From Psychrobacter sp. M13 (GTDB lineage Bacteria > Pseudomonadota > Gammaproteobacteria > Pseudomonadales > Moraxellaceae), in the NCBI RefSeq assembly GCF_030718935.1, contig NZ_CP132194.1, positions 434,001 to 498,000 of the forward strand: DNA of 64,000 nucleotides, in the 5' to 3' direction. Positions within the stretch are counted from its first letter, which is position 1. Every line of letters begins with the position of its first letter. Positions 18,567 to 28,440 of this stretch are shown piece after piece. The position numbers were made by a program, and so were the translations under genes. Below the pieces are notes generated by a model that was given only the letters and a program-made list of their open reading frames with translations, made no database searches and was not told where the DNA came from.

Positions 18567-18742
18567 ATTATACAAAAACATTACTAACTGCTATAAAAGT
18601 GATGTACAGTAACATGAAGTTGCATTATGATAATTAGCAGTAACAGCTCCAAAGTAATAGTGTTTACTGAGTTTGGTACTGCTCTAATAACTATTAGCTT
18701 CAATTAATTTTACTTTAATGATGTGATAAAAGGATATATCTC

Positions 18743-19720
18743 ATGGCTTACTCATTCGCAAAACCTTTAACTTTTGCTGCTTTTGTAGCGTTAGGGTTGG
18801 CTGGCTGTAATAACAGTAGTGAAACAGCTGTTGAAGCACCAGCAGATGGCGCAACGACAGAAGCTGCTGCTAACCCCAATGGCACGCTGCAAAAAATTAA
18901 AGATTCAGGCACTATCGTTGTCGGTTATCGTGACTCTTCTATTCCATTTTCTTATGTTGCCGATGATCCTAATCAGCCGATGGGTTATGCGCATGATCTT
19001 GAAATGAAAATCGTCGAGGCAGTTAAAGAAAACCTAAACATGCCAGATCTAGAAGTTCGCTATAACCTTATTACTTCCCAAACCCGTATTCCTTTAGTAC
19101 AAAATGGTACGGTTGATTTTGAATGTGGCTCAACCACTAATAATGTCGAGCGTCAAGAGCAAGTGGCCTTCTCTAATGGCTTCTTTGAGATTGGCACGCG
19201 CCTATTAACCAAAGCCGATGGAGGTGTCACAGGTTTTGATGATTTAGCGGGCAAAAGATTAGTAACGACCGCCGGTACAACCTCTGAGCGTTACATCCGC
19301 CAGTTTGTAGATGAAAACTCTTTAGATACGGATATTATTTCAGCCAAAGATCATGGCGAAGGCTTCTTGATGTTAGAGAACGGCCGTGCCGATGCCTTTA
19401 TGATGGATGACGTATTGCTCGCAGGCGAAAAAGCCAAAGCGAAGAATCCTGCTGAATGGGTTATCGTTGGAGAGCCACAGTCATTTGAGATCTATGGTTG
19501 CATGATGCGCAAAGACGATCCTGAATTCAAGACAGTAGTGAACGACGCGCTAAATCAAACCTTTAGCTCAGGTGAAATCAATAGCATTTATGACAAGTGG
19601 TTCTTAAACCCAATTCCACCAAAAAATGTCAACTTGAGCTTTGAGATGTCGGATAACTTAAAAGCACTTATAGCCAATCCGCATGATAGCGATCAGCCAA
19701 AAATGGCGACAGCGCAGTAA
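18743..19720 (+). CDS. gltI: Glutamate/aspartate-binding lipoprotein (GltI-like)
   Basis: 325 residues. Lipobox LAGC with C22, so it is a lipoprotein rather than the free periplasmic protein of E. coli. The fold begins DSGTIVVGYRDSSIPFSYV, with the GltI-type blocks YNLITSQTRIPLVQNGTVDFECGSTTNN and GEINSIYDKWFLNPIPPKN. It is the first gene of a complete gltIJKL-order importer. The glutamate/aspartate assignment comes from the DFECGSTTNN block and gene order. Affinity for related acids cannot be excluded. Confidence 0.93.
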   Translation: MAYSFAKPLTFAAFVALGLAGCNNSSETAVEAPADGATTEAAANPNGTLQKIKDSGTIVVGYRDSSIPFSYVADDPNQPMGYAHDLEMKIVEAVKENLNMPDLEVRYNLITSQTRIPLVQNGTVDFECGSTTNNVERQEQVAFSNGFFEIGTRLLTKADGGVTGFDDLAGKRLVTTAGTTSERYIRQFVDENSLDTDIISAKDHGEGFLMLENGRADAFMMDDVLLAGEKAKAKNPAEWVIVGEPQSFEIYGCMMRKDDPEFKTVVNDALNQTFSSGEINSIYDKWFLNPIPPKNVNLSFEMSDNLKALIANPHDSDQPKMATAQ

Positions 19721-19748
19721 CGAGCCTTTGTCCCTCAACATAGCTAGT

Positions 19749-19800
19749 ACTCGGGTTAGATTAGGGTTAAATGTTTAACAGACCTTACTCTAATCTGAGT
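19749..19800 (+). other. Intercistronic stem-loop gltI-gltJ
   Basis: An imperfect inverted repeat (ACTCGGGTTAGATTAGGG against CCTTACTCTAATCTGAGT) lies directly after gltI with no T run. Such hairpins commonly protect the binding-protein mRNA so that it accumulates above the permease message; that role is inferred. Confidence 0.5.
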
Positions 19801-19829
19801 GTTAATGGATTGCAGCTGGAGAGACAACT

Positions 19830-20576
19830 ATGAATTATAGCTGGAACTGGGGCGTACTGTTCGAGTCTACAGGCATCGGTAGTGAGCTATATCTAAACTG
19901 GATTATTACAGGTTTAGGCTGGCTATTATTAATCGGTAGTATTGCTTGGACCATCGCGATGGTCATCGGTACTATCTTTGGTATTATGCGCACCCTGCCG
20001 AACAAAACTGCCCGTAGTATTGGCACCGCTTATGTAACCTTTTTCCGTAATATTCCGCTACTTGTACAGCTGTTTTTTTGGTTCTACGTAGCGCCTGGGT
20101 GGCTCACACCCTCGCTTCAAGAATGGTGGTTTAGAGAGTTATCACCCAATACCTCAGCGATGCTCTCAGCGAGTATCGGCTTAGGTCTATTTACCGCAGC
20201 ACGTATCGTTGAGCAAGTACGTACGGGTATTGAATCCTTGCCTCAAGGGCAGATCAATGCCGCCTATGCACTTGGCTTTACGATTCCGCAAGCTTATAAA
20301 CAAGTATTATTGCCCCAAGCCTTCCGTATCATCCTGCCACCGCTAAGCTCTGAGCTGACTAACTGCTTCAAAAACGCTTCTGTAGCCTCGCTCGTAGGTG
20401 TTATGGAGCTGATCAGTCAAACCAAAACTATCAGTGAGTATACTCAAAACAGCCTTGAGATTTATACTTATGCGACGATTATCTACTTGGTCTTTAACTT
20501 GACACTCATTGCCATTATGGGCTTGATTGAGCGCAAACTACGCGTGCCTGGGCTCATTGCAGGAGGTCAAAAATGA
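19830..20576 (+). CDS. gltJ: Glutamate/aspartate ABC permease (GltJ-like)
   Basis: 248 residues, five predicted spans. The N-terminal NYSWNWGVLF, RNIPLLVQLFFWFYVAPGW and the EAA loop GQINAAYALGFTIPQAYKQVLLPQ match the GltJ subgroup. GGAGAGA lies before the ATG. The 3' end overlaps gltK by 4 bp, giving translational coupling. Confidence 0.94.
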   Translation: MNYSWNWGVLFESTGIGSELYLNWIITGLGWLLLIGSIAWTIAMVIGTIFGIMRTLPNKTARSIGTAYVTFFRNIPLLVQLFFWFYVAPGWLTPSLQEWWFRELSPNTSAMLSASIGLGLFTAARIVEQVRTGIESLPQGQINAAYALGFTIPQAYKQVLLPQAFRIILPPLSSELTNCFKNASVASLVGVMELISQTKTISEYTQNSLEIYTYATIIYLVFNLTLIAIMGLIERKLRVPGLIAGGQK

Positions 20577-21244
20577 ATATGATGACCGAACTTGCCACCG
20601 CCTACCCAGGTTTGATGGGTGGTATGATGACCACCTTAAAGGTACTGTTTTTAGCTATTATCGGCGGCATCAGCTTAGGAACAGTATTAGCGCTGATGCG
20701 CTTATCTGGTATTAAGGCATTAGAGATACCCGCTAAACTATATGTCAACTACTTTCGATCAGTCCCGTTACTGTTAGTACTGTTATGGTTCTACTTTGCA
20801 GTACCGATGATCTACTTTTGGGTAGCCGGTAAGTATCTGCAACTAGATGCTGCTTTTGCCTCATGTGTGGTCGCTTTTATGATGTTTGAGGCGGCTTACT
20901 TCTCTGAAGTCGTACGTGCAGGCATTCAGTCTATTGGTAGTGGACAGGTCAATGCTGCTAAGGCTTTGGGTATGACTTATGGTCAGACCATGCGCTTAGT
21001 TATTCTACCGCAAGCCTTTCGTAAGATGTTGCCGCTGATACTACAGCAGTGTATTATTTTATTCCAAGATACTACTTTGGTCTTTGCTATTGGTCTGACT
21101 GATTTCTTCCGTGCCGCCTATGTACGCGGTGAGCTGATGGGATTATTAACCCCTTATATCTTAGGAGCGGGAGCGGTGTACTTTATTCTTAGCTTAGCGG
21201 CCTCGATAGGGGTACAACAAGTACAGAAAAGGTTAAGATTTTAA
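20573..21244 (+). CDS. gltK: Glutamate/aspartate ABC permease (GltK-like)
   Basis: 223 residues, about five spans. RSVPLLLVLLWFYFAVPMIYFW and the EAA loop GQVNAAKALGMTYGQTMRLVILPQ fit GltK. It has a strong SD (GGAGGT) inside the end of gltJ. It pairs with GltJ as the heterodimeric channel and uses GltL as ATPase. Confidence 0.94.
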   Translation: MNMMTELATAYPGLMGGMMTTLKVLFLAIIGGISLGTVLALMRLSGIKALEIPAKLYVNYFRSVPLLLVLLWFYFAVPMIYFWVAGKYLQLDAAFASCVVAFMMFEAAYFSEVVRAGIQSIGSGQVNAAKALGMTYGQTMRLVILPQAFRKMLPLILQQCIILFQDTTLVFAIGLTDFFRAAYVRGELMGLLTPYILGAGAVYFILSLAASIGVQQVQKRLRF

Positions 21245-21262
21245 CGCGAGCGCTTAAAAATT

Positions 21263-21302
21263 AGAGTAGATCAAGACTGCGCTATTTGCGCAGCTTTACT
21301 CT
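21263..21302 (+). other. Intercistronic stem-loop gltK-gltL
   Basis: CTGCGC/GCGCAG closes a 5-nt loop, and AGAGTA/TACTCT closes the outer helix. There is no T run. It may be a processing or partial-termination site in the operon mRNA. Confidence 0.45.
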
Positions 21303-21368
21303 ATCAAAGCTCGACTAGGGTTTTATCAATACAATTTGGCAAGAGTAAGAATAGGTTAGGAGCCAACG

Positions 21369-22172
21369 ATGAATGATGCTAAAACGTTTATAAATGAGTT
21401 TGGCGGACTGGTCACAGATAATGGTCATGCCAGCGATGAGATAGTTGTTGATATAGACAGCGTTAGCAAATGGTACGGCGATTTTCAAGTACTCACTGAT
21501 TGCACAGCACACGTACATAAAGGTGATGTGGTTGTCGTCTGTGGCCCCTCAGGGAGTGGTAAGTCAACGTTGATCAAGACAGTTAATGGTCTTGAGCCGT
21601 TTCAAAAAGGTAATATTCTAGTTAATGGAATATCTGTTGGCGACTCAAAAACGAATTTGCCAAAGCTACGCAGCCGAGTAGGTATGGTGTTTCAACATTT
21701 TGAATTGTTTCCGCACTTAACCATTATCGATAACCTAATGGTTGCTCAAATAAAAGTTTTGGGTCGTAAAGAGGACGAAGCTAAGAAAAAAGCCATGGCT
21801 TATCTAGATCGGGTAGGCTTAGTGCTACAAGCGGCTAAATATCCAGCAGAGCTATCAGGTGGACAGCAGCAGCGAGTGGCAATTGCGCGCGCACTGGCGA
21901 TGGATCCTATCGCTATGCTGTTCGATGAGCCGACCTCTGCGCTTGATCCTGAGATGATCCAAGAAGTACTTGATGTCATGGTCGAGCTGACCCGCGAGGG
22001 TATGACGATGATGTGTGTGACCCATGAAATGGGTTTTGCCAGTCAAGTTGCCAATCGCATTATCTTTATGGATGAAGGGCATATCGTTGAGAACTGTAGT
22101 AAAGATGAGTTCTTCGAAAATGCAAAAAGTGAGCGGGCGCAGCAGTTCTTATCCAAGATCCTTAATCACTAA
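21369..22172 (+). CDS. gltL: Glutamate/aspartate ABC ATPase (GltL-like)
   Basis: 267 residues. Walker A GPSGSGKST, Q-loop FQHFELFPHLT, signature LSGGQQQR, Walker [13 protein letters not shown] and VTHEMGF are all intact. The first 25 residues or so precede the normal start of the domain. The stop codon falls within the first copy of a 15-bp tandem repeat, so the last codons may be recent. Confidence 0.94.
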   Translation: MNDAKTFINEFGGLVTDNGHASDEIVVDIDSVSKWYGDFQVLTDCTAHVHKGDVVVVCGPSGSGKSTLIKTVNGLEPFQKGNILVNGISVGDSKTNLPKLRSRVGMVFQHFELFPHLTIIDNLMVAQIKVLGRKEDEAKKKAMAYLDRVGLVLQAAKYPAELSGGQQQRVAIARALAMDPIAMLFDEPTSALDPEMIQEVLDVMVELTREGMTMMCVTHEMGFASQVANRIIFMDEGHIVENCSKDEFFENAKSERAQQFLSKILNH

Positions 22173-22207
22173 TGTTTTAATCACTAATGTTTTAATCATT
22201 AATGTTT
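22163..22207 (+). repeat. Three 15-bp tandem repeats at the gltL stop
   Basis: TAATCACTAATGTTT is repeated exactly twice and a third time with one change (CATT for CACT). The gltL stop TAA (22170-22172) is inside the first unit. A change in copy number would not alter the protein because the first unit already contains the stop. Confidence 0.85.
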
Positions 22208-22221
22208 TAATCTTAATCGTA

Positions 22222-22251
22222 TCAAGCGTCTTTAATAAAGGCGCTTTTTTT
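22222..22251 (+). terminator. Terminator of the glt operon
   Basis: AAGCGTCTTT pairs with AAAGGCGCTT (one wobble) and is followed by a long T run. Confidence 0.85.
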
Positions 22252-22387
22252 GTGTCTGTTAGTTGTTCTAAATAGCTCAGCTTACAAGTGTTCCTAGTTT
22301 ACTGCTACAATAGGCTCAATAATTTCTTTGTAAAATATAGAACTGAACGCTAAAAAATTATAACTAACCAGACATCTTGGAGCTTTT

Positions 22388-23593
22388 ATGAGCGCAGAGC
22401 ATTCTAATACACCATTAGGTATCGTCATTATTGGCGCAGGTCTAGCAGGCTGGCATGTCATTGATGCGATACGTAGTAAGGATCAGGATATTCCCATTAC
22501 TTTGATCACGGCTGACAATGGTGATCGCTATCATAAGCCGATGCTAACGATGGCGATTAGTCAAAATAAAAGCGCTACAGATTTAGTGCGGGCGACTGGC
22601 GCTGAAGGGGCGACAACCGCAGGAATAACGCTACTGGCTGATACTAGTGTTAGCGATATTGACGCTGATAAGCAGCAGTTGCAGTTGATCTCAGCCAACC
22701 GCTCTGATCCTGCTAATACTAACTATGCCACTATCAGCTACGACAAGCTGGTGTTAGCGATGGGCGCGCATCCTATCTTCCCAAAAAGTCTACCGCAAGA
22801 CTTGGTTTGGCATGTCAATCATATTGAGCGTTTTGGACAATTGCAAGAAAAGCTAGCAACAGGTAGTCAGCGTATTGCTATCGTTGGTGCTGGTATGGTA
22901 GGTACTGAAATCGCTGAGGATCTGCTAAAAGCGGGTCATACTATCACTTTGATTGATCTAAATGACGCGCCACTAGCCCAGATGCTACCCGCACAGGCTA
23001 CTGCCCGTATTGCAAAGGCAGTTGAATCACAAGGTATTGAGTTCTTAGGCGGCTGTCAGGTATCAGCAGTGACTCGCAACAGTGATGGTGCTTTGCAGGT
23101 TGATTATGAGCTATTAGCGTCTAGCTCAGACGATAAAACATTATCTGAACCCTTAATCGTAGATCATGTCATAGCCAGCACAGGTCTGTTGATTAATGAG
23201 ACTTTGCCTACAGCAGCAGGTATTGAGTTTAACCGTCGCACTGGCATTGTGGTCGATAGCCAAACGCTACAAACGGCTGCGGCAAATATTTATGCGATTG
23301 GCGATTGTATGTCAATTGATGGGGTTGCTTGTCGTTACGTCGCACCGCTACGCGCGCAAGCGGCAACGATTGCTGATGGTATTTTAGGTCTTGAGCACAC
23401 AGGCTATGAGCATAAGCCACCCATGATCCGCTTAAAAAATAAAGCTATCTCAGTGATGGTAACAGGCGTACCAAAAGCGGATGGCAACTGGCAGGTCAAA
23501 ACCGAAACGGATGACGAGCTGGTAATGGAATTGCTTAACGACAACAATGACGTCAGCTCAGTAGTCACTGTTAAAGCGCCTGCTACGGTATAA
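22388..23593 (+). CDS. FAD/NAD(P)-dependent oxidoreductase, rubredoxin reductase-like
   Basis: 401 residues. The FAD-binding Rossmann motif IVIIGAGLAG is at the N terminus, the NAD(P) motif IAIVGAGMVGTEIAEDL is in the middle, and the second FAD motif IYAIGDC is late. TADNGDRYHKPMLTMAIS is the block seen in Pseudomonas/Acinetobacter rubredoxin reductases. The enzyme would pass electrons from NAD(P)H to rubredoxin for alkane hydroxylation or oxygen stress. No rubredoxin gene is nearby. GGAG lies 6-7 nt before the ATG. Confidence 0.85.
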   Translation: MSAEHSNTPLGIVIIGAGLAGWHVIDAIRSKDQDIPITLITADNGDRYHKPMLTMAISQNKSATDLVRATGAEGATTAGITLLADTSVSDIDADKQQLQLISANRSDPANTNYATISYDKLVLAMGAHPIFPKSLPQDLVWHVNHIERFGQLQEKLATGSQRIAIVGAGMVGTEIAEDLLKAGHTITLIDLNDAPLAQMLPAQATARIAKAVESQGIEFLGGCQVSAVTRNSDGALQVDYELLASSSDDKTLSEPLIVDHVIASTGLLINETLPTAAGIEFNRRTGIVVDSQTLQTAAANIYAIGDCMSIDGVACRYVAPLRAQAATIADGILGLEHTGYEHKPPMIRLKNKAISVMVTGVPKADGNWQVKTETDDELVMELLNDNNDVSSVVTVKAPATV

Positions 23594-23639
23594 TTACTTA
23601 CTTAGCCACATAGTGCTAATGAAATTTTAGAATGATAGC

Positions 23640-23672
23640 CAGCATTGCGTTATTCGCGCAGTGCTGATTTTT
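23640..23672 (+). terminator. Terminator after the flavoprotein gene
   Basis: CAGCATTGCG pairs with CGCAGTGCTG (one wobble) and ATTTTTG follows. Positions 23680-23908 are A+T-rich and are probably the promoter region of the leucine/isovalerate cluster; no clear hexamers are claimed. Confidence 0.75.
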
Positions 23673-23923
23673 GTGGATGCACATTTTTGACTGTATTAAT
23701 TGATACCTATACCTCTCAAAATAAGTGTCAAAAGGTTTTAAGCATACTTTTCATCTGATACTCAATTTTAATTGATAAATGTTGTATCGGTATTATTGAC
23801 AGTCTTTTGTTAACAGCGCTATAGTAATATAAAACAGTTTCTTCAAGGAAGAATGGTGTAAATAAATAGCCTGTAAGGCTTTGATATAGAATAATAAATC
23901 GAGTAAAAATGAAAGGACTCGTC

Positions 23924-25705
23924 ATGATACACTCTTCTCAATTCTCTACTGTTGATAATGATACAGACTATAATGATATTTTAGCCAATGTTCCACAAAT
24001 CAATATGGGTGCACAATCCAGTAATGCACCGCTGATTCAAAGCTATGATAAAGGACATGATGTGGCACTTATCGAGGCGACTATCGGTGACTTTTTTGAT
24101 GCCATTGTCGATAAGTACCCTGAGCGTATGGCGCTAATATCTTGTCATCAAAACATACGTTGGAATTACCGCGAATTACAACAACGCGTCAATCAATTGG
24201 CTAGCGCTATTATTGAGATGGGTCTTGAGAGTGGCGATCGTATCGGCATCTGGTCGCATAACAATGCAGAATGGCTATTAATGCAACTAGCAACCGCTAA
24301 AGTTGGTGTTATTTTAGTCAATATTAATCCAGCCTATCGTACCTTTGAGCTGCAATACTCTCTGAATAAGCTTGGCTGCTCAGCACTAGTGCTCATGCGC
24401 CATTTCAAGAGCAGCGATTATGCTCAGATGGTGCGTGAGCTGTGCCCTGAGATTTATCATAAAACCTATAATCAGCTCGATTTGGTCGAAATTCCAACGA
24501 TTGAGCGCATCATTTGGATCGATGAGCCAGGCAATGATGAAGACTTTGATTATATGCAAAAGTTTTCAGAGTGGATAAGCGAAGGTGACGCTAACGATCC
24601 TCGTATTGCCGAGCGGCAAGCTCAGTTAAAAAATACTGACTCAATTAACGTACAGTTTACTAGTGGCACTACAGGTACGCCCAAAGGCGCGACCTTGACC
24701 CATCGCAATATTTTGAATAATGGCTACTTTATCGGTGAGGCGATGAACTTAACCGAAGAAGATAAGCTATGTATTCCCGTACCTTTGTATCATTGCTTCG
24801 GTATGGTGCTCGGTAATTTAGCGATCTTAACTCATGGTGGCTGTATCGTTTATCCCAGTGATGGTTTTGATCCCTTATTAGTATTACAAGCGGTAGAAAA
24901 AGAGCAGTGTACTGGCCTGCATGGCGTACCGACGATGTTTATCGCAGAGCTTGATCATCCTGAGTTTAAGCGCTTTGATTTATCCAGTCTGCGTACAGGT
25001 ATTATGGCAGGTTCTAGCTGTCCGATTGAAGTGATGCGCCGCGTCATCGATGAGATGCACATGAGTGAGGTGACTATCGCTTATGGTATGACGGAGACCA
25101 GTCCTGTATCCTGCCAAACCAATAAGCATACCCCACTTGAAAAGCAAGTCGCCACTGTCGGTCTTGTGCAGCCAGCGCTTGAGGTAAAAGTCATCGATAC
25201 TAAGACGGGCGAAACCTTACCGATTGGCAAGACAGGTGAGCTATTAACGCGTGGCTATTCAGTGATGAAAGGCTATTGGGGTAGTCGCTTTAAAACCCGC
25301 GAAGCCATTCAAGATGGCTGGATGCATACGGGCGATCTGGCAACCATGGATGAAGAGGGCTATGTCAAAATCGTCGGACGTAGCAAAGATATGGTCATTC
25401 GCGGTGGCGAAAATATCTATCCCGTAGAGATTGAAAATTATCTTTACCGCCATCCGAAGATTCGCGATGTACAAATTATTGGTGTACCAGATGAGCGTTA
25501 TGGTGAGGTGCTAGCGGCGTGGATTATTCCCAAAAATCCTGATAGCTTGACCGAAGAGGAAGTGCGTCACTTCTGTCAGGAGCATATCGCTCATTATAAA
25601 GTGCCAACTTATTATCGTTTCGTAAGCGAATATCCCATGACCATCACAGGTAAAATTCAAAAGTATAAAATTGTAGAACTTATGAAGGCAGAGCTAGGCT
25701 TATAG
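23924..25705 (+). CDS. Acyl-CoA synthetase (AMP-binding), probably branched/short chain
   Basis: 593 residues from ATG 23924, chosen because AAGGA ends 6 nt before it; the in-frame ATG at 23909 has no SD. The AMP-binding motif is [26 protein letters not shown], the hinge [20 protein letters not shown] and the C-terminal TGKIQKYKI (catalytic Lys) are all present. It converts a free acid to its acyl-CoA via an acyl-AMP. Its position 5' of the leucine cluster suggests isovalerate or another branched acid, which is inference. Confidence 0.9.
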   Translation: MIHSSQFSTVDNDTDYNDILANVPQINMGAQSSNAPLIQSYDKGHDVALIEATIGDFFDAIVDKYPERMALISCHQNIRWNYRELQQRVNQLASAIIEMGLESGDRIGIWSHNNAEWLLMQLATAKVGVILVNINPAYRTFELQYSLNKLGCSALVLMRHFKSSDYAQMVRELCPEIYHKTYNQLDLVEIPTIERIIWIDEPGNDEDFDYMQKFSEWISEGDANDPRIAERQAQLKNTDSINVQFTSGTTGTPKGATLTHRNILNNGYFIGEAMNLTEEDKLCIPVPLYHCFGMVLGNLAILTHGGCIVYPSDGFDPLLVLQAVEKEQCTGLHGVPTMFIAELDHPEFKRFDLSSLRTGIMAGSSCPIEVMRRVIDEMHMSEVTIAYGMTETSPVSCQTNKHTPLEKQVATVGLVQPALEVKVIDTKTGETLPIGKTGELLTRGYSVMKGYWGSRFKTREAIQDGWMHTGDLATMDEEGYVKIVGRSKDMVIRGGENIYPVEIENYLYRHPKIRDVQIIGVPDERYGEVLAAWIIPKNPDSLTEEEVRHFCQEHIAHYKVPTYYRFVSEYPMTITGKIQKYKIVELMKAELGL

Positions 25706-25822
25706 TGAATTCAAAATAAGATCGATAAGCTAATATCAAAGTGCAATGGATATAAATTTTCCTTGCGTGCTGTATCTACGTCAAACTATATCAATAGTTG
25801 AATTCGAAGTAAAAGGAATATC

Positions 25823-27433
25823 ATGAGCGCCGTTATTACTAGTGAATTAAGCCCCAACTCAAGCGAATTTCAACAAAACAGTGCCGCGATGCAAGCTATC
25901 GTCGATGACTTATATCAGCATCTTAATAAAATTGCACAAGGCGGATCAGAGCGGGCGAGAGCCAAGCATCTAGCGCGTGGTAAGCTATTGCCTCGCGAGC
26001 GCGTAGAGCGCCTGCTAGATGTGGGTACGCCATTTTTAGAAGTTGCACCTATGGCCGCTTTCGATATGTACGATGCTGATATTCCAGCGGCTGGAGTGAT
26101 TGCAGGTATTGGCCGTATCAAGGGTGTTGATTGTATGATTGTCTGTAATGACGCCACAGTGAAAGGCGGCACTTATTATCCGATGACGGTCAAAAAACAT
26201 CTACGCGCGCAAGAGATTGCTCAGCAAAACCATTTGCCGTGTGTATATCTCGTTGACTCAGGTGGCGCTAATTTGCCCAATCAAGATGAAGTATTTCCTG
26301 ATAAAGACGACTTTGGGCGAATTTTCTTTAATCAAGCTAATCTAAGTGCGGCAGGTATTCCACAAATTGCGGTGGTTATGGGCAGCTGTACCGCAGGCGG
26401 GGCTTACGTTCCTGCCATGAGTGATGAGTCTATTATTGTCAAAGACCAAGGCACTATCTTTTTAGGTGGCCCGCCACTGGTCAAAGCAGCAACAGGTGAA
26501 GAAGTCAGTGCGGAAGATTTAGGCGGCGGTGATGTGCATACGCGCTTGTCTGGCGTGGTTGATTATTTGGCACAAAACGACACCCATGCGTTATCCATTG
26601 CCCGCGATATCGTCGGGCATTTAAATCGCGATACAAAAGTAATTCCTAATCAAATTACCCCGCGTCCACCGCGTTATGATGCCAAAGAGCTATATGGCAT
26701 TATCCCAACCGATAAACGCAAGCCATTTGATATCAAAGAAATCATCGCTCGCATCGTCGATGATAGCGCTTTTGATGAGTTTAAAGCGCGCTTTGCCACG
26801 ACTTTGATTTGTGGTTTTGCGCATATCGAAGGGATGCCTGTTGGCATTATCGCGAATAACGGCATCTTATTTAGTGAGTCAGCGCAAAAAGGCACCCACT
26901 TCATTGAACTATGCTGCAAACGCAAAATTCCATTAGTATTTTTGCAAAATATCACTGGGTTTATGGTCGGGCGCAAATATGAGAACGAAGGTATCGCTCG
27001 TCATGGTGCCAAAATGGTGATGGCGGTTGCCAATGCGAAAGTGCCCAAATTTACCGTTATTGTCGGTGGATCATTCGGCGCAGGTAACTATGGGATGTGT
27101 GGTCGCGCTTACGATCCAAGATTTTTATGGATGTGGCCGAACGCACGTATTTCGGTAATGGGTGGTGAGCAGGCGGCTTCAGTATTGGCAACCGTTAAGC
27201 GTGATAACTTTGACCGTAAAGGAGAGTTGTGGAGCGCTGAGGATGAGGAGGCGTTTAAAGCGCCAATTCGGGAGATGTATGAAGAGCAAGGTCATCCTTA
27301 TTATGCTACTGCTCGTTTATGGGATGATGGCGTTATCGATCCAGCCGATACGCGTCAGGTATTAGCATTAGGATTGAGCGCTGCTCATAATGCGCCTATT
27401 GAAGAGACTACTTTTGGTATTTTTAGGATGTAG
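25823..27433 (+). CDS. liuB: Methylcrotonyl-CoA carboxylase, carboxyltransferase (beta) subunit
   Basis: 536 residues, two crotonase-like carboxyltransferase halves. The family blocks [57 protein letters not shown] and [20 protein letters not shown] are typical of MCC-beta. It moves the carboxyl group from carboxybiotin on MccA to 3-methylcrotonyl-CoA in leucine breakdown. AAAGGA lies before the ATG. A 147-bp gap with an inverted repeat separates it from liuC. Confidence 0.96.
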   Translation: MSAVITSELSPNSSEFQQNSAAMQAIVDDLYQHLNKIAQGGSERARAKHLARGKLLPRERVERLLDVGTPFLEVAPMAAFDMYDADIPAAGVIAGIGRIKGVDCMIVCNDATVKGGTYYPMTVKKHLRAQEIAQQNHLPCVYLVDSGGANLPNQDEVFPDKDDFGRIFFNQANLSAAGIPQIAVVMGSCTAGGAYVPAMSDESIIVKDQGTIFLGGPPLVKAATGEEVSAEDLGGGDVHTRLSGVVDYLAQNDTHALSIARDIVGHLNRDTKVIPNQITPRPPRYDAKELYGIIPTDKRKPFDIKEIIARIVDDSAFDEFKARFATTLICGFAHIEGMPVGIIANNGILFSESAQKGTHFIELCCKRKIPLVFLQNITGFMVGRKYENEGIARHGAKMVMAVANAKVPKFTVIVGGSFGAGNYGMCGRAYDPRFLWMWPNARISVMGGEQAASVLATVKRDNFDRKGELWSAEDEEAFKAPIREMYEEQGHPYYATARLWDDGVIDPADTRQVLALGLSAAHNAPIEETTFGIFRM

Positions 27434-27462
27434 ATTAGGTAATAGTCTGAAAAGAGAGGTAA

Positions 27463-27516
27463 GGTGGGTTATTTCCCCAAATTCTTATAGAGAATGCAGA
27501 TAAAACGTAACCCGCC
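27463..27516 (+). repeat. Inverted repeat between liuB and liuC, REP-like
   Basis: GGTGGGTTA (27463-27471) and TAACCCGCC (27508-27516) are complementary with one wobble across a 36-nt loop. The right arm (CGTAACCCGCC) resembles the right arms of the degenerate repeats at 2562 and 32799. It could form an intercistronic mRNA hairpin. Confidence 0.45.
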
Positions 27517-27580
27517 ATTTTATAAAGTGCTAAGCCAAAATGACCTTGATGAGTAGCACGAAAAACAGGAATAACTGAAT

Positions 27581-28372
27581 ATGACTAACTATAAAAACTT
27601 ACTAGTAACGATAGAAAATCACGTTGCAACAGTAACTTTAAATCGTCCTGAGATTCGCAATGCTTTTAATGATGAGATGATTAGCGAGTTGACATCCGTT
27701 TTCGAGCGATTAGGTCAAACTGATGATGTTCGGGTGATTGTGTTAGCAGCGGCGGGCAAAGCTTTTTGTGCAGGAGCCGATCTAAACTGGATGCGCGCGA
27801 TGGCAGATTATGACTATGAAGAAAACTTAGCAGACGCAGATAAATTAGCACAGATGCTTAAGACTATTTATGAGTGTCCTAAGCCAACAGTTGCTGCTAT
27901 TCAAGGTGATGTTTATGCCGGTGGCATGGGTCTAGTCGCTGTCTGTGATGTGGCCATCGCGGTTAAAAACGCTAACTTTTGTCTTAGCGAAGTACGTTTA
28001 GGTCTCGCTCCAGCGACGATTAGCCCTTATGTCATAAAGGCCTTGGGCGCGCGTGCCTCACAACGTTACTTTTTAACCGCTGAAGTATTCGATGCCAAAA
28101 AAGCGCGTCAACTTGGCTTTATTCACGAGCGAGTTAATGCAGACGAGTTGCAAGATAGCGTGGCTGTAATAGGTGCCAAGATTGTCAATAATAGTCCTGA
28201 AGCGGTTAAGACGTGCAAGCGACTTTTGCATGATATTGCAGGCGAAACTATTACGGATGGGTTAATCGCTGACACGGTAAAAGAGATTGCCGATATTCGC
28301 TCGTCAAAGCAAGGTAAGGAAGGCGTGCAAGCGTTTTTGCAAAAGCGTAAGCCTGATTGGTTCGTACAGTAA
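27581..28372 (+). CDS. liuC: Methylglutaconyl-CoA hydratase (enoyl-CoA hydratase family)
   Basis: 263 residues with the crotonase fold. LNRPEIRNAFNDEMI, the oxyanion block AAGKAFCAGADLNWMR (about residues 56-71) and GDVYAGGMGLVAVCDVAIA are seen. CAGADLNWM is characteristic of the LiuC/AUH-type hydratase rather than FadB. It hydrates 3-methylglutaconyl-CoA to HMG-CoA. It lies between the two MCC subunit genes, as in Pseudomonas liu clusters. AGGA lies about 10 nt before the ATG. Confidence 0.93.
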   Translation: MTNYKNLLVTIENHVATVTLNRPEIRNAFNDEMISELTSVFERLGQTDDVRVIVLAAAGKAFCAGADLNWMRAMADYDYEENLADADKLAQMLKTIYECPKPTVAAIQGDVYAGGMGLVAVCDVAIAVKNANFCLSEVRLGLAPATISPYVIKALGARASQRYFLTAEVFDAKKARQLGFIHERVNADELQDSVAVIGAKIVNNSPEAVKTCKRLLHDIAGETITDGLIADTVKEIADIRSSKQGKEGVQAFLQKRKPDWFVQ

Positions 28373-28440
28373 TAACGATAAGCAATTAAACAATCTTCAA
28401 TAAAACAGTAAACAAATAAATACTAAGCATGGGACTCACT

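Noticed and set aside
22163..22207. Short direct repeats as a CRISPR array
   Set aside because: The units are adjacent with no spacers and only 15 bp long; no other array-like pattern was seen in the window.
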